24,319 bases of DNA, taken from contig CARTDZ010000016.1 in the NCBI GenBank assembly GCA_949067325.1, positions 1 to 24,319 on the forward strand. Direction: 5' to 3'. Both the position numbers and the translations under genes were made by a program. The DNA comes from an uncultured Eubacteriales bacterium. GTDB taxonomy: Bacteria > Bacillota > Clostridia > Christensenellales > UBA1242. The number at the start of each line of letters is the position of its first letter. Positions within the stretch are counted from its first letter, which is position 1. The notes beneath the pieces are model-generated. The model searched no databases. It was not told the DNA's origin and was given only the letters and a program-made list of their open reading frames with translations. Positions 14,491 to 22,888 of the stretch are shown one piece after another.

Positions 14491-17400
14491 TTAACTTAAC
14501 TCTTGATCATGACTTGCAACTTGCTCAACTTCTTGCACGCTTACTTCTTCTGCTTCAAGTTGTTTCTTTTTTCTTAGTTTTTTCTGTTCGAGGCTGTCTT
14601 TGACGCTATTCAAAGTGTTGGAAAAACCTTGTTTTGTCTTTTCGTTTATCTTGCCACGCTTCATTTTGTTTTGCTGCTTTTTGGCAATGATTTTTTGAAA
14701 TTTTTCATCATGACGATTTTCCTTTTTAACAGATCTTTTGTTTAAAATCTTGTCAAAAGTCTTCATTGTTGCTTCAAGATTAAAATCTTTTTGTGAAACT
14801 TTTATTTTGTCAGGGTTTATTCCCATGTTTTTAAGATGAGCTTGCATTTGTGGCATTTGCAGATATTTTTCAAATGCAATAGCCATGCCTGCAATGTCAC
14901 CTCCGTCAAGTCTTGATATGTTGTCCATGACTTCGTCAAGCATAACCTTTACCTCTTTTGCTGATTGAGCAGGGGTGTAAAGCTTGCCTTCTTTTTCATT
15001 TTCGCCTTTTTTGGCAATTCTCTTCGCCTTGTTTTCTTCGCCTCTTCTTGCTGCATTCATATGGGCTTTTATAGCCTCTTTTGTTGCTGCTTTCTCAAAA
15101 CCTTTCAGCTGTCTTGAAGTGTCAGCTCTGCCACGATTGGCCTCTACATTGACAATCTTTTGAATATTGCTGTCGCCAAGTGCTATAGAATTTGCCAAAA
15201 GTGGATCCTTTACAACTTTTTGTATTATTTTTGCATAACTGTCATTTTTGGTGCATTTTGCAATAAGATCACCCAACTCTTTTATAGACAAATTGCCTTT
15301 TTCAAGTTGCTCAAAGATCTTTTTGCCATCAACGTTTTTGCCTGCAATATCACCAGCTTCAAGAATAACCTTTTCAGATACTCCTGTTTGTCGTGCTTGA
15401 ATGTTTATATGATTTACCAGCTTCTCCAAAGTGTCGAGGCTAGCACCTGAAACTTTTGAGTTATAAAGCTTTTCAACGTCGCTTGCCAAAGTTGTGCCGT
15501 CAAGCATAGTTACATCTTTGCTATGCTCAAGCAAGTGTTTTCTAAAATCACCAAAGTTTTGTATCTCGTCATTTTTAAGGTCATTTTGAATAGTTTTTCT
15601 AATCTGCACTGGCATATTTTCAACAATAGGGGCAACGATTGACGCAAACTCATGCTGAGCGACAAATTCTTTTTTCATATTGGCTTTTGCAGAAGCAATT
15701 ATCTGTCTGCCAGTGAATTGGTCGTCAATTGTCTCTGCTTGAACTTGGTCAATAGCCTGTTGACAAGCAATGTAATAATCAGCCAAACATTCATCTTTGA
15801 CAACAGCTCTTTTCAAAGCGTTTGCCGCAACAGACGAATCGACGCCTTTAAGCTCCTTGCTTTTCATGATATCATTTTCTTTGCGCTCAACAACCTTATT
15901 TGCCACGTGAAGTTGAATTAAAGTTTCAAGCTGGTCGTCTTTCTTAGAATCGCCAGCCATGACCATATTTTTGTACATCACAATAAGGTCGTCAACATTC
16001 TTGTTTGCGCTCTTCTGAAAATCTCCACTCTTAGCCACAAAAACTTGCTTGATATAATCATCAACAGCACTTTCAAGGTTTGCAAATGGCTCATCAATTC
16101 TGGCAGAAAATTCAGTCGTGCCATTTTCGATAGGTGAAGGGTTGTATTTTGTTGCAATTGACGCAAAAAAGTCTGTTTTATTTAATATTTCATCTCTTTT
16201 CTTGACCGCTTCAAGTACTTTGTTTTTGTCAGCTTGCGACATTGACTTTGCAAATTCTTCAACAGAAGCAATCAAAGCTTTGCGATCTTCACTTTCTTGG
16301 CTATAAAGTTTGTCTATGATGTCGTCGATAGAAGAAGATGTTTCAACTACAGCGCTTGCATAAGCATATTGCTTTGCTGTTTCAACGATTGCCTGTGAAG
16401 TAGGGTAGACTGGAGCATTTTCATCGTTTGCAAGTTTAAAAGTAGATGCAAGAGACTTCGCAAAAGCCTCCTTTGCCAAGCAGTCTTGGTCGCGAAGCTT
16501 TTGATAACGTCCAAGTTCTGCTGCTTTTTCAAGGGCGACTTCACAATTCTTTTGTGCGTCAAGCAAAATTTCAGCGGCTTTTGCCTGCATATCTTCATTA
16601 TCAAAAATTTTGACTATATTTTCAACGCTGCTTTTTTCAAACTTCGCACCAAATAGATAACGCTTTGCAATAGCTGGCGCAAAAGTCTCAAACATTTTCA
16701 TGCTTTGTTCTGGAGAAAACGTGTTGGCCTTTTTCATCTTTTTGCCTTCAGGATCACTAGGATCAGGCATAGAATTTTCTCCAAGCAAAACTTTTTTCAA
16801 AAACTCTTCACTGCCAGTCATAACCATTTCTTCAATTTTGGCATATCTATTTTTTTGTTGTTCTTGTGATTTGTTGAAAGCGCTCAAAGTGTCAAGCGTT
16901 TTGTCTTTGTCAGCAAAATTAAGCCTGCCTAAAAGCTCTTCTTTCTGCTCATCTGAAATCAAAATGTCTTTTGAAATAAGCTTGCCTTCAGCGTCAAAAG
17001 AGGATAGGCGGAAGTATTTGTCAATAAACTCAGCTTTTTCTTGCTCAGTGCTTTTTTCGCTTATAAGCCTAAGGTCATAAAGCATAGCCTGTCTGAAATC
17101 TAGGTTGTCTTCTGACAAAAATTCTTCAATATTGTTCACACCAAACAACATCTGGTTTTCAATCGCAAATTTGATAAAGTTGTTGTAAAACTCATTGTTT
17201 TCAATTTCACCATTCATGTCTGTCTTGTGAGCGTTATAAATGTCAAGTTCATTATTGTATTGTTTAAAGTTTTCCCAAAATCTTTCTTGCTGATTTTCAA
17301 TTTCGCGTTCAAGCTTTTTGAGTGGGTCAATATAGTGGTTTATAGTTTTGTTTAATGGGTTGTTTATTTTGTCAATGTTGGCAGAATAAATTATGCCGCC

Positions 17401-18888
17401 CACAGCAGCCGCTGCAGCAACGCCACTTACAATTGTGGCTGCAACAATGCCAATGCCAAGAAGTGGTGCGATAAGCATCATTGCAATGCCAAGCACAATG
17501 GCAATTTCAGCTGGTGTGGTTGAATGTTTGACTTTTGTTCGATCTTCTGCCTCTACAGTGAGAGGAGTTTTGGCAAAATTTATATTCAAAGGTAAATTTT
17601 TGACATTGCCTGCTCCATTTTCTTCAATTTGTTCCTCTTCAGAGATAGGGTTGTCAATGATTATATCCTCGTCTTCTGGAGCATTTGCAACTTCAGTTGC
17701 CGCAACTTCGTTTTGGACAACGTTTTCATTTGCAATATTGAAGTTTATTGGCGCAACTTCTTGCGTGTTGACATCGTTTGACTTTCGATCATCAAGCCAA
17801 GTCGCAGCAAAAGAATATGTGTCATTGCCAAGCTCCAAATATTTGTCATTGCTTTCATCATTAAGAGAGGATTTGACTGGCCCTGCTGCCTTGGCTTCAT
17901 TTGGCAAAAATTCTTCGTCAAAAGCTTTCAAAGCGTTCAAAACCTCGTCGCTAAGTTTGTTGTCTTCGCTTGCAGGAAGAGATATGTTGTAATAACTCTT
18001 CATCTCCTTGCCGCCTTTTTCAAACATCAAATATGTGCCAGTGGCATGAGAATTGTTCTCGTCAGAAGAATACATTTTCAACATCTTGTTTACTTTTATC
18101 CAACTGCCTTCACTCTTACCATTATTGTTGCCAACATTGAGATAAACATCTTTGCCTTGCTTTGTGAAATAATAGGAATCAAATTTCTTGTTTCCGCTTG
18201 CGTCAATTCCAAGGTCAAAGTTTAAAACGGCAAGTGAGGAATTTCCAAACTCAAATTTTTTAAAACCTTCCTCCTTTACATTTTTCACGCCTGCATAAAG
18301 CAAAAGCAGCTGGTTAAGATAAGCGTCTTTTACACCATCTTTGCTAGTGTTCAATTTTTTTGTGTCTACAAAATTGTCTTTTGACGAAAAAAGCTTTTCA
18401 ACAAGTTTTGTTGAAATTGTAGGGTTAAGCACCATTTGCTTGCCATTTCCATCTTGTGCTTTGTATGTGTATTCTTTGCCCTCGCAAAAAAGTTTTGCAC
18501 CAAGTGGTCCAACGGTGAGTGTGTATTCTTTGACAGTTCCGTCTTTTGAAGTGACATTGAGTGTCAATGAATTGTTTGTCGATGACAAACTGATAGGAGG
18601 CTTGTCCTTGTTGGCCTTGACTTCAAGCGTAACCTTGCCGTCAATATCGTCAATTTCGAGCCCTTCAAACATAGCCTTATCAAACTTGACAAAAATGTTG
18701 TCACTTTTGCTATTTTCACTTTGTTCTTCAACGATCTCAAGCCGTTTTTGACCATCAAGCTCAAAGGTAAGCAAAACGTCGCTACCATCAGACATGGTTA
18801 AGTTTTGTTTAAAACTTGTTCCATCATCAAGTATGACATTGTTGGCAATTGAAAGACTGTTTGTTTTGTTTTTATCAAGTGCTTCCAT
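14491..18888 (-). CDS. Giant protein of unknown function, about 1465 residues
   Basis: I do not recognise this protein. Three parts are visible. Residues about 1-350 are beta-rich and soluble, with many Asp/Lys/Ser and short repeats of the type KDGTVKEYTLTVG. Residues about 350-455 are acidic and disordered-looking. Residues about 460-503 are one long hydrophobic stretch rich in Ala, Ile and Gly, enough for a membrane hairpin or a long helix. Residues about 505-1465 are charged, almost wholly helical, with coiled-coil-like runs, ending in a strongly basic segment (about 1390-1445) and an acidic tip. There is no N-terminal signal peptide. AGGAGG is nine bases before the ATG at 18888 (six before an alternative TTG at 18891). 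The promoter at 18935-18963 is a perfect consensus, so expression is probably high. It is divergent from secA and monocistronic. The long tail suggests a structural or scaffold role (inference). Confidence 0.85.
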   Translation of the reverse strand: MEALDKNKTNSLSIANNVILDDGTSFKQNLTMSDGSDVLLTFELDGQKRLEIVEEQSENSKSDNIFVKFDKAMFEGLEIDDIDGKVTLEVKANKDKPPISLSSTNNSLTLNVTSKDGTVKEYTLTVGPLGAKLFCEGKEYTYKAQDGNGKQMVLNPTISTKLVEKLFSSKDNFVDTKKLNTSKDGVKDAYLNQLLLLYAGVKNVKEEGFKKFEFGNSSLAVLNFDLGIDASGNKKFDSYYFTKQGKDVYLNVGNNNGKSEGSWIKVNKMLKMYSSDENNSHATGTYLMFEKGGKEMKSYYNISLPASEDNKLSDEVLNALKAFDEEFLPNEAKAAGPVKSSLNDESNDKYLELGNDTYSFAATWLDDRKSNDVNTQEVAPINFNIANENVVQNEVAATEVANAPEDEDIIIDNPISEEEQIEENGAGNVKNLPLNINFAKTPLTVEAEDRTKVKHSTTPAEIAIVLGIAMMLIAPLLGIGIVAATIVSGVAAAAAVGGIIYSANIDKINNPLNKTINHYIDPLKKLEREIENQQERFWENFKQYNNELDIYNAHKTDMNGEIENNEFYNNFIKFAIENQMLFGVNNIEEFLSEDNLDFRQAMLYDLRLISEKSTEQEKAEFIDKYFRLSSFDAEGKLISKDILISDEQKEELLGRLNFADKDKTLDTLSAFNKSQEQQKNRYAKIEEMVMTGSEEFLKKVLLGENSMPDPSDPEGKKMKKANTFSPEQSMKMFETFAPAIAKRYLFGAKFEKSSVENIVKIFDNEDMQAKAAEILLDAQKNCEVALEKAAELGRYQKLRDQDCLAKEAFAKSLASTFKLANDENAPVYPTSQAIVETAKQYAYASAVVETSSSIDDIIDKLYSQESEDRKALIASVEEFAKSMSQADKNKVLEAVKKRDEILNKTDFFASIATKYNPSPIENGTTEFSARIDEPFANLESAVDDYIKQVFVAKSGDFQKSANKNVDDLIVMYKNMVMAGDSKKDDQLETLIQLHVANKVVERKENDIMKSKELKGVDSSVAANALKRAVVKDECLADYYIACQQAIDQVQAETIDDQFTGRQIIASAKANMKKEFVAQHEFASIVAPIVENMPVQIRKTIQNDLKNDEIQNFGDFRKHLLEHSKDVTMLDGTTLASDVEKLYNSKVSGASLDTLEKLVNHINIQARQTGVSEKVILEAGDIAGKNVDGKKIFEQLEKGNLSIKELGDLIAKCTKNDSYAKIIQKVVKDPLLANSIALGDSNIQKIVNVEANRGRADTSRQLKGFEKAATKEAIKAHMNAARRGEENKAKRIAKKGENEKEGKLYTPAQSAKEVKVMLDEVMDNISRLDGGDIAGMAIAFEKYLQMPQMQAHLKNMGINPDKIKVSQKDFNLEATMKTFDKILNKRSVKKENRHDEKFQKIIAKKQQNKMKRGKINEKTKQGFSNTLNSVKDSLEQKKLRKKKQLEAEEVSVQEVEQVASHDQELS

Positions 18889-18934
18889 CAAAGTTTTCCT
18901 CCTAGTTTAAGGTCGTAAAATATAGATTAATATA

Positions 18935-18963
18935 ATTATAACATTTATTTAATATATTGTCAA
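18935..18963 (-). promoter_or_regulatory. Consensus promoter of the giant gene
   Basis: On the minus strand a perfect TTGACA (18963-18958), a 17-base spacer and a perfect TATAAT (18940-18935). No operator-like palindrome is evident in the 232 bases shared with the divergent secA promoter. Confidence 0.85.
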
Positions 18964-19071
18964 GCAGTCGAGTGGGCTGTAGGATTGAAAAAACGCCTAT
19001 CAAAAATTTTGTCAAAAATTGAAAAATATTTCATTTAAAACTTTAAAAACGCAAAAATCAAGGCAAAAAAC

Positions 19072-19100
19072 TTGTAAAAGAGGCAAAAGTTTGATAAAAT
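19072..19100 (+). promoter_or_regulatory. secA promoter
   Basis: TTGTAA (19072-19077), a 17-base spacer and TAAAAT (19095-19100), 20 bases before the secA start. No secM-like leader or hairpin is seen. Confidence 0.65.
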
Positions 19101-19120
19101 AGGAAAAAATAGGAGTTAAA

Positions 19121-21841
19121 ATGGGACTTTTTGGTAGTGAAAACGCAACTCAAGTAAAAAAACTTAAAAAAATTGCAGACAAGGTTGTCGCACTTGAAGA
19201 GAAATATAAGGATTATTCAAACGAGCAGCTTCGTGCCTGCACTGAAGAATTTAAAAACAGATATAAAACTGGCGAAAGCTTAAACTCACTCTTGCCAGAG
19301 GCTTTTGCTGTTGTGCGTGAGGCGGCCTCTCGCGTGCTTAACATGAAGCATTATTACGTTCAAATTTTGGGCGGAATTGCACTCCATCAAGGTCGTATCG
19401 CTGAAATGGCAACAGGTGAAGGTAAAACTTTGGTTGAAACCTTGCCAGCTTATCTCAACGCCTTGACAGGCGAAGGCGTGCATATCGTCACAGTCAACGA
19501 ATATCTTGCAAAGCGTGACGCTGAGTGGATGGGAAAAATTTTCAAGTTTTTGGGACTCACAGTTGGTGTGACACTTTCAGGACAAAATGAAAGACTCAAA
19601 AAAATGGCATATGATGCTGATATAACTTACTGCACAAACAACGAACTTGGCTTTGACTATCTTCGTGACAATATGGCGACAAACAAAAACCAACGCGTTC
19701 AAAGAGGACGCAACTTTGCCATTGTCGACGAAGTGGATAGTATCCTTATTGACGAGGCAAGAACACCACTTATTATCAGCGGTCGTGGAAACAAGTCAAG
19801 TGACGGCTATATCAACGCGCAAAAATTTGTCAAAACATTAAATCGTGAAAAAGATGTAGAGATTGACGAAAAAACAAAACAATTAAACCTTACTGAAAGC
19901 GGAATTGAAAAAGCTGAAAAGTTTTTTAAGGTCGAAAGCCTTTCTGACATTTCAAATATTGAGCTTAACCACTATATCAACAACGCGATAAGAGCAAACT
20001 ACATCATGCACAAAGATGACAACTATATCATCAAAGACGGCGAAATAGTCATTGTTGACGAGTTTACAGGCCGTATCATGCCAGGTCGACGCTTTAACGC
20101 AGGTCTCCATCAAGCAATCGAAGCCAAGGAAGGCGTTGAAATCAAGGACGAAAACCAAACGCTGGCAACAATAACCTTCCAAAATTATTTTAGACTTTAC
20201 AAAAAGCTTTCTGGCATGACGGGTACAGCAAAAACCGAAGAAGGTGAGTTTAGAACAATCTACAACCTCGATGTTGTTACCATTCCAGTCAACCTGCCAA
20301 AGAAAAGATTGGACGAAGCTGATATAATTTATATGACTGAAGAAGGCAAAATCAACGCTGTCATAGAAGAAATCAAAGAATGCGCAAAAACTGGTCAGCC
20401 AGTTCTTGTAGGCACAGTCACAATTGAAAAGAGTGAGCTTATTTCAAAAGCTTTAAAAGGTGCAAAAATACCACACACTGTCTTGAATGCAAAAAATCAT
20501 GAGCAGGAAAGTGAAATCGTCGCCCAAGCAGGCAGAAAAGGTCAAGTTACAATCGCCACCAACATGGCAGGTCGTGGAACTGACATTCTCCTTGGCGGCA
20601 ACCCTGAATTTATGGCAAAAAAACGCATGAAGGCAGAAAACTTCACTGAAGAAGAAATCTCTTACGCCACCGCTTTTAATACTGTAGAAGATGAAAAACT
20701 AAACAAGGCAAGAGACCGCTTCAACGAGCTTTATAAAGACTACAAAGTAGTCACTGACAAAGAAAAAGAAGAAGTCAAAGCCCTTGGTGGACTTCATATT
20801 ATAGGCACAGAGCGTCACGAGTCTCGCCGTATCGACAATCAGCTTCGCGGTCGTGCTGGCCGTCAAGGTGACCCAGGCAGCTCAGTATTCTTCCTTTCGC
20901 TAGAAGATGACCTCATCAGACGCTTTAGTGGCGATCGCCTCAAAAAAATGGCAAGCGTACTTAGAATTGATGACACAACGCCAATTCAATTGAAAATAGT
21001 CTCAAAGCAAATTGAAGGCGCTCAAAAAAAGATAGAACTTCAAAACTTCTCACAACGCAAAACTGTTATCAAATTTGACGATGTGCTAAACAAACAACGC
21101 GAAATTATCTATGAAGAACGCAACAAAGTGCTTGAAGGCTTACCAGTCCACGATCAGATAGAACGCATGATCCCAGAACAAGTCAACAAAATAGTCTATG
21201 ATTGCCTCAATGACGACAAGCCATACTTTGAATGGGATCTTTCAACCATAAACTCAGCTCTCGAAAAAGGCCTCCTCGAAAAAGGAACAAACCTAGTTGA
21301 CGAAAAATTTGTTGAAGGTTGCGACGTGCGCGAAGTGGCTGAAAAAGTGCTTAAAAAAGTTGACGAACGTCTCAAAGAACAAATGAAAAACGTCTCAGAA
21401 AGCGGCTATCCTTTTGAAGAACTTGAAAGGGCAGTTCTCCTTCGTATGGTCGACCTCAACTGGATGAGCCACATTGAAGATATGCAAATCATGAAGAATG
21501 AAATCTTCGCTCGCGGCTTTGGCAATCAAGACCCAGTCCTTGCTTACAAAAAAGACGGCTTTGAAATGTTTGACAAGATGATTGATAAGATCAAAGAGAT
21601 GACTTGCCAAGTCCTTCTTTCAGTCAAGGTCGAAGCTCCACCACAGCCACAACCACAGCCAAGCTATAACGTGGTCATCACTGGCAAGGAGCTTACTCCA
21701 GAAGAGAGGGCAAAGCAAAAACAAAAACCTTTTGTGCAGAAGACAGATGTTCGCACAGAGCGTAAAATAGGCCGCAACGAAGCCTGCCCATGCGGAAGTG
21801 GTTTAAAATACAAAAACTGCTGCGGCAAAAACGAAAACTAA
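19121..21841 (+). CDS. secA: Preprotein translocase ATPase SecA
   Basis: Motor of the Sec export pathway; it pushes unfolded preproteins through SecYEG with ATP. Walker A is MATGEGKT (96-103), the DEVD box is at 203-206 followed by SILIDEARTPLIISG, the second nucleotide fold carries IATNMAGRGTDILLGG and IIGTERHESRRIDNQLRGRAGRQGDPGS, and the C-terminus has a proline/glutamine linker and a zinc-binding SEC-C tail with C889, C891, C900 and C901 that contacts SecB or ribosomes in other bacteria. At 906 residues it is of full length. AGGAG lies five bases before the ATG. It is monocistronic, ended by the hairpin just after its stop. SecE and NusG are encoded 1 kb further on. Confidence 0.98.
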   Translation: MGLFGSENATQVKKLKKIADKVVALEEKYKDYSNEQLRACTEEFKNRYKTGESLNSLLPEAFAVVREAASRVLNMKHYYVQILGGIALHQGRIAEMATGEGKTLVETLPAYLNALTGEGVHIVTVNEYLAKRDAEWMGKIFKFLGLTVGVTLSGQNERLKKMAYDADITYCTNNELGFDYLRDNMATNKNQRVQRGRNFAIVDEVDSILIDEARTPLIISGRGNKSSDGYINAQKFVKTLNREKDVEIDEKTKQLNLTESGIEKAEKFFKVESLSDISNIELNHYINNAIRANYIMHKDDNYIIKDGEIVIVDEFTGRIMPGRRFNAGLHQAIEAKEGVEIKDENQTLATITFQNYFRLYKKLSGMTGTAKTEEGEFRTIYNLDVVTIPVNLPKKRLDEADIIYMTEEGKINAVIEEIKECAKTGQPVLVGTVTIEKSELISKALKGAKIPHTVLNAKNHEQESEIVAQAGRKGQVTIATNMAGRGTDILLGGNPEFMAKKRMKAENFTEEEISYATAFNTVEDEKLNKARDRFNELYKDYKVVTDKEKEEVKALGGLHIIGTERHESRRIDNQLRGRAGRQGDPGSSVFFLSLEDDLIRRFSGDRLKKMASVLRIDDTTPIQLKIVSKQIEGAQKKIELQNFSQRKTVIKFDDVLNKQREIIYEERNKVLEGLPVHDQIERMIPEQVNKIVYDCLNDDKPYFEWDLSTINSALEKGLLEKGTNLVDEKFVEGCDVREVAEKVLKKVDERLKEQMKNVSESGYPFEELERAVLLRMVDLNWMSHIEDMQIMKNEIFARGFGNQDPVLAYKKDGFEMFDKMIDKIKEMTCQVLLSVKVEAPPQPQPQPSYNVVITGKELTPEERAKQKQKPFVQKTDVRTERKIGRNEACPCGSGLKYKNCCGKNEN

Positions 21842-21863
21842 GCCTCAAACGAGGCTTTTTTTA
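21841..21863 (+). terminator. secA terminator
   Basis: A 5-bp GC-rich stem GCCTC/GAGGC with an AAAC loop and seven T, starting one base after the secA stop codon. Confidence 0.9.
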
Positions 21864-21909
21864 TAGCTTTTTATAAAAAATTCATAAAATTTTAAATATC
21901 TTGCTTAAA

Positions 21910-21951
21910 TGCTAAATTTAGCAGCAAACTTTCTTTCTCTTTTGCTATAAT
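21910..21951 (+). promoter_or_regulatory. Extended -10 promoter with upstream palindrome
   Basis: A perfect TATAAT (21946-21951) is preceded by TGC, an extended -10 element, while the -35 position has no match. Directly upstream of the -35 position lies the perfect 14-base palindrome TGCTAAATTTAGCA (21910-21923). A promoter without a good -35 box plus an adjacent palindrome suggests regulation by a dimeric protein (inference). Confidence 0.5.
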
Positions 21952-21972
21952 GGCAAAAATTGGAGGAAGAGT

Positions 21973-22254
21973 ATGATAAAAAAAGAAGATTGCAAGTTTT
22001 TTAGACAGCACTTTTGTTACAATCAAAGCTTGCAAAGAATGATAAAAGTGGATAGCTGGCACTGCGTAAAAAGGCAAGCCAAAACTTGTCAAAATTGTGC
22101 AAAATATGAAAAAATCCTTCAGCAAAAGCTAGAATTAAAATATGACATTATCTCAAAACTTGCCAATATAAATTTGCAGCTTAAACATATTGAAAAAATA
22201 GTTTTGCAAGCTGGTTTGGCACAAAAAATAAGAAAAGATGTTGAAAAAAGCTAA
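21973..22254 (+). CDS. Small Cys-rich protein, hypothetical
   Basis: I do not recognise this 93-residue protein. The N-terminal half contains five Cys (C7, C15, C31, C39, C42) and His residues, with a C-x2-C pair at 39-42, spaced as in a small metal-binding (zinc or iron-sulfur) module. The C-terminal half (about 44-93) is a Leu/Ile/Lys-rich amphipathic helix, possibly a coiled coil. GGAGG six bases before the ATG and an extended -10 promoter support expression. An overlapping minus-strand frame (21892-22125) lacks a ribosome binding site and is rejected. The metal-binding idea is inference from Cys spacing only. Confidence 0.7.
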   Translation: MIKKEDCKFFRQHFCYNQSLQRMIKVDSWHCVKRQAKTCQNCAKYEKILQQKLELKYDIISKLANINLQLKHIEKIVLQAGLAQKIRKDVEKS

Positions 22255-22272
22255 AAAAATCGTGTTTTTGTT

Positions 22273-22300
22273 TTGAAAACGCATATTTTTGTGATAAACT
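22273..22300 (+). promoter_or_regulatory. Possible promoter of the HicB-like gene
   Basis: TTGAAA (22273-22278), a short 16-base spacer and TAAACT (22295-22300), 27 bases before the start codon. Matches are moderate. Confidence 0.4.
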
Positions 22301-22327
22301 ACATTTAGTTAAGATTAGGAGTTTTCA

Positions 22328-22600
22328 ATGCAGAGATACATCTATCCAGCTATTTTCTTTAAAGAAGACAATGATGTCAAGGTGCTTTTTCCAGACCTTG
22401 AACTTATCACTGACGGACTTTTTATAGAAGAGGCCTTTCTCTTTGCTAAGGCGGCTTTGAAAGGATATTTTGTGCAAGTGCAGAAATATGATTTTGACTA
22501 CAATTTGCCATCAAGCTTTGAAAAAGTCAAAGCATCAAGTCGAAAAGATGATGTTGTCATGCTGGTTGACGCATTTGTGACAAAAAAAGACTTAAAATAA
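22328..22600 (+). CDS. HicB-like protein without a HicA partner
   Basis: A 90-residue protein whose first 60 residues match the HicB partial RNase H fold: YIYPAIFFKEDNDVKVLFPDLELITDGLFIEEAFLFAKAALKGYF, that is the Y-P-A-x-F start, V-x-FPDL strand and the Thr/Glu-EA-x-x-x-AK helix. HicB proteins are antitoxins of HicAB systems and bind the HicA mRNA interferase. No HicA-like frame (a short basic protein with a G-x-x-x-x-HP-type His motif) lies on either side, and no DNA-binding domain follows the fold; the C-terminus is short and charged. It may therefore be a domesticated, solitary member. AGGAG lies five or six bases before the ATG. The neighbours are a Cys-rich gene and the rpmG operon. Confidence 0.7.
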   Translation: MQRYIYPAIFFKEDNDVKVLFPDLELITDGLFIEEAFLFAKAALKGYFVQVQKYDFDYNLPSSFEKVKASSRKDDVVMLVDAFVTKKDLK

Positions 22601-22623
22601 TTTGTGCAAAACAAACAAATTTG

Positions 22624-22652
22624 TTGACAAAAGTTATTGATTGTGATAGAAT
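22624..22652 (+). promoter_or_regulatory. Promoter of the rpmG-secE-nusG operon
   Basis: A perfect TTGACA (22624-22629), a 17-base spacer and TAGAAT (22647-22652). Transcription would start near 22658-22660, inside the 5' arm of the leader hairpin. Confidence 0.8.
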
Positions 22653-22655
22653 AGG

Positions 22656-22685
22656 CTAACATTCCTTCGTGGGGTGTTAGTTTTT
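22656..22685 (+). promoter_or_regulatory. Leader hairpin followed by a T-run, upstream of rpmG
   Basis: CTAACATTCC pairs with GGGGTGTTAG (ten pairs, two of them G-T) around a TTCGT loop and is followed by five T. Because the expected transcription start lies in the 5' arm, the mRNA would begin with this hairpin. It could work as an attenuator or as a 5' end that protects the mRNA from decay; the sequence cannot decide between the two. Confidence 0.55.
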
Positions 22686-22704
22686 ATGTTAGGAGAAAAA
22701 GAAT

Positions 22705-22866
22705 ATGGCAGCACCAAAACGCAAAAACATCACTCTTGCTTGCACTGAGTGCCAAGAGAGAAATTACGCAACAAGCAAAAATTCAACAGCAAATCCAGAA
22801 AGAATTGAAATCACAAAATTCTGTCCTCGTTGCGGTAAGAGAACTGTTCACAAAGAAACAAAATAA
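22705..22866 (+). CDS. rpmG: 50S ribosomal protein bL33
   Basis: A 53-residue ribosomal protein of the large subunit. It has the L33 layout: basic N-terminus (KRKNITLACTEC), the RNYAT-KN motif and the C-terminal KFCPRCGKRTVHKETK. Both Cys pairs are kept (C13-x2-C16 and C40-x2-C43), so this is the zinc-binding form; many Bacillota also carry a zinc-free paralogue used under zinc starvation, not present in this window. AGGAG lies nine bases before the ATG. It is the first gene of the rpmG-secE-nusG operon, the usual order in Bacillota. Confidence 0.96.
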   Translation: MAAPKRKNITLACTECQERNYATSKNSTANPERIEITKFCPRCGKRTVHKETK

Positions 22867-22888
22867 TCAAAAATTTTTTGGGGGAAAT

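Noticed and set aside
17393..17992. Plus-strand frame of 199 residues
   Set aside because: It is antisense to the giant gene, has a low-complexity Ser/Ala composition, and lacks promoter and ribosome binding site.
18889..19120. Search for a regulatory RNA or secM-like leader before secA
   Set aside because: Only the two divergent promoters are seen; no small frame with an arrest motif and no stable hairpin.
21892..22125. Minus-strand frame of 77 residues
   Set aside because: It overlaps the Cys-rich gene, which has GGAGG and a promoter; the minus frame has neither.
22601..22704. Possible HicA toxin gene after the HicB-like gene
   Set aside because: The interval holds only the rpmG promoter and leader; no HicA-like frame is open there or upstream.
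22736..22888. 51-residue upstream extension of secE
   Set aside because: It overlaps rpmG in another frame; the ATG at 22889 has a GGGG ribosome binding site and fits SecE.
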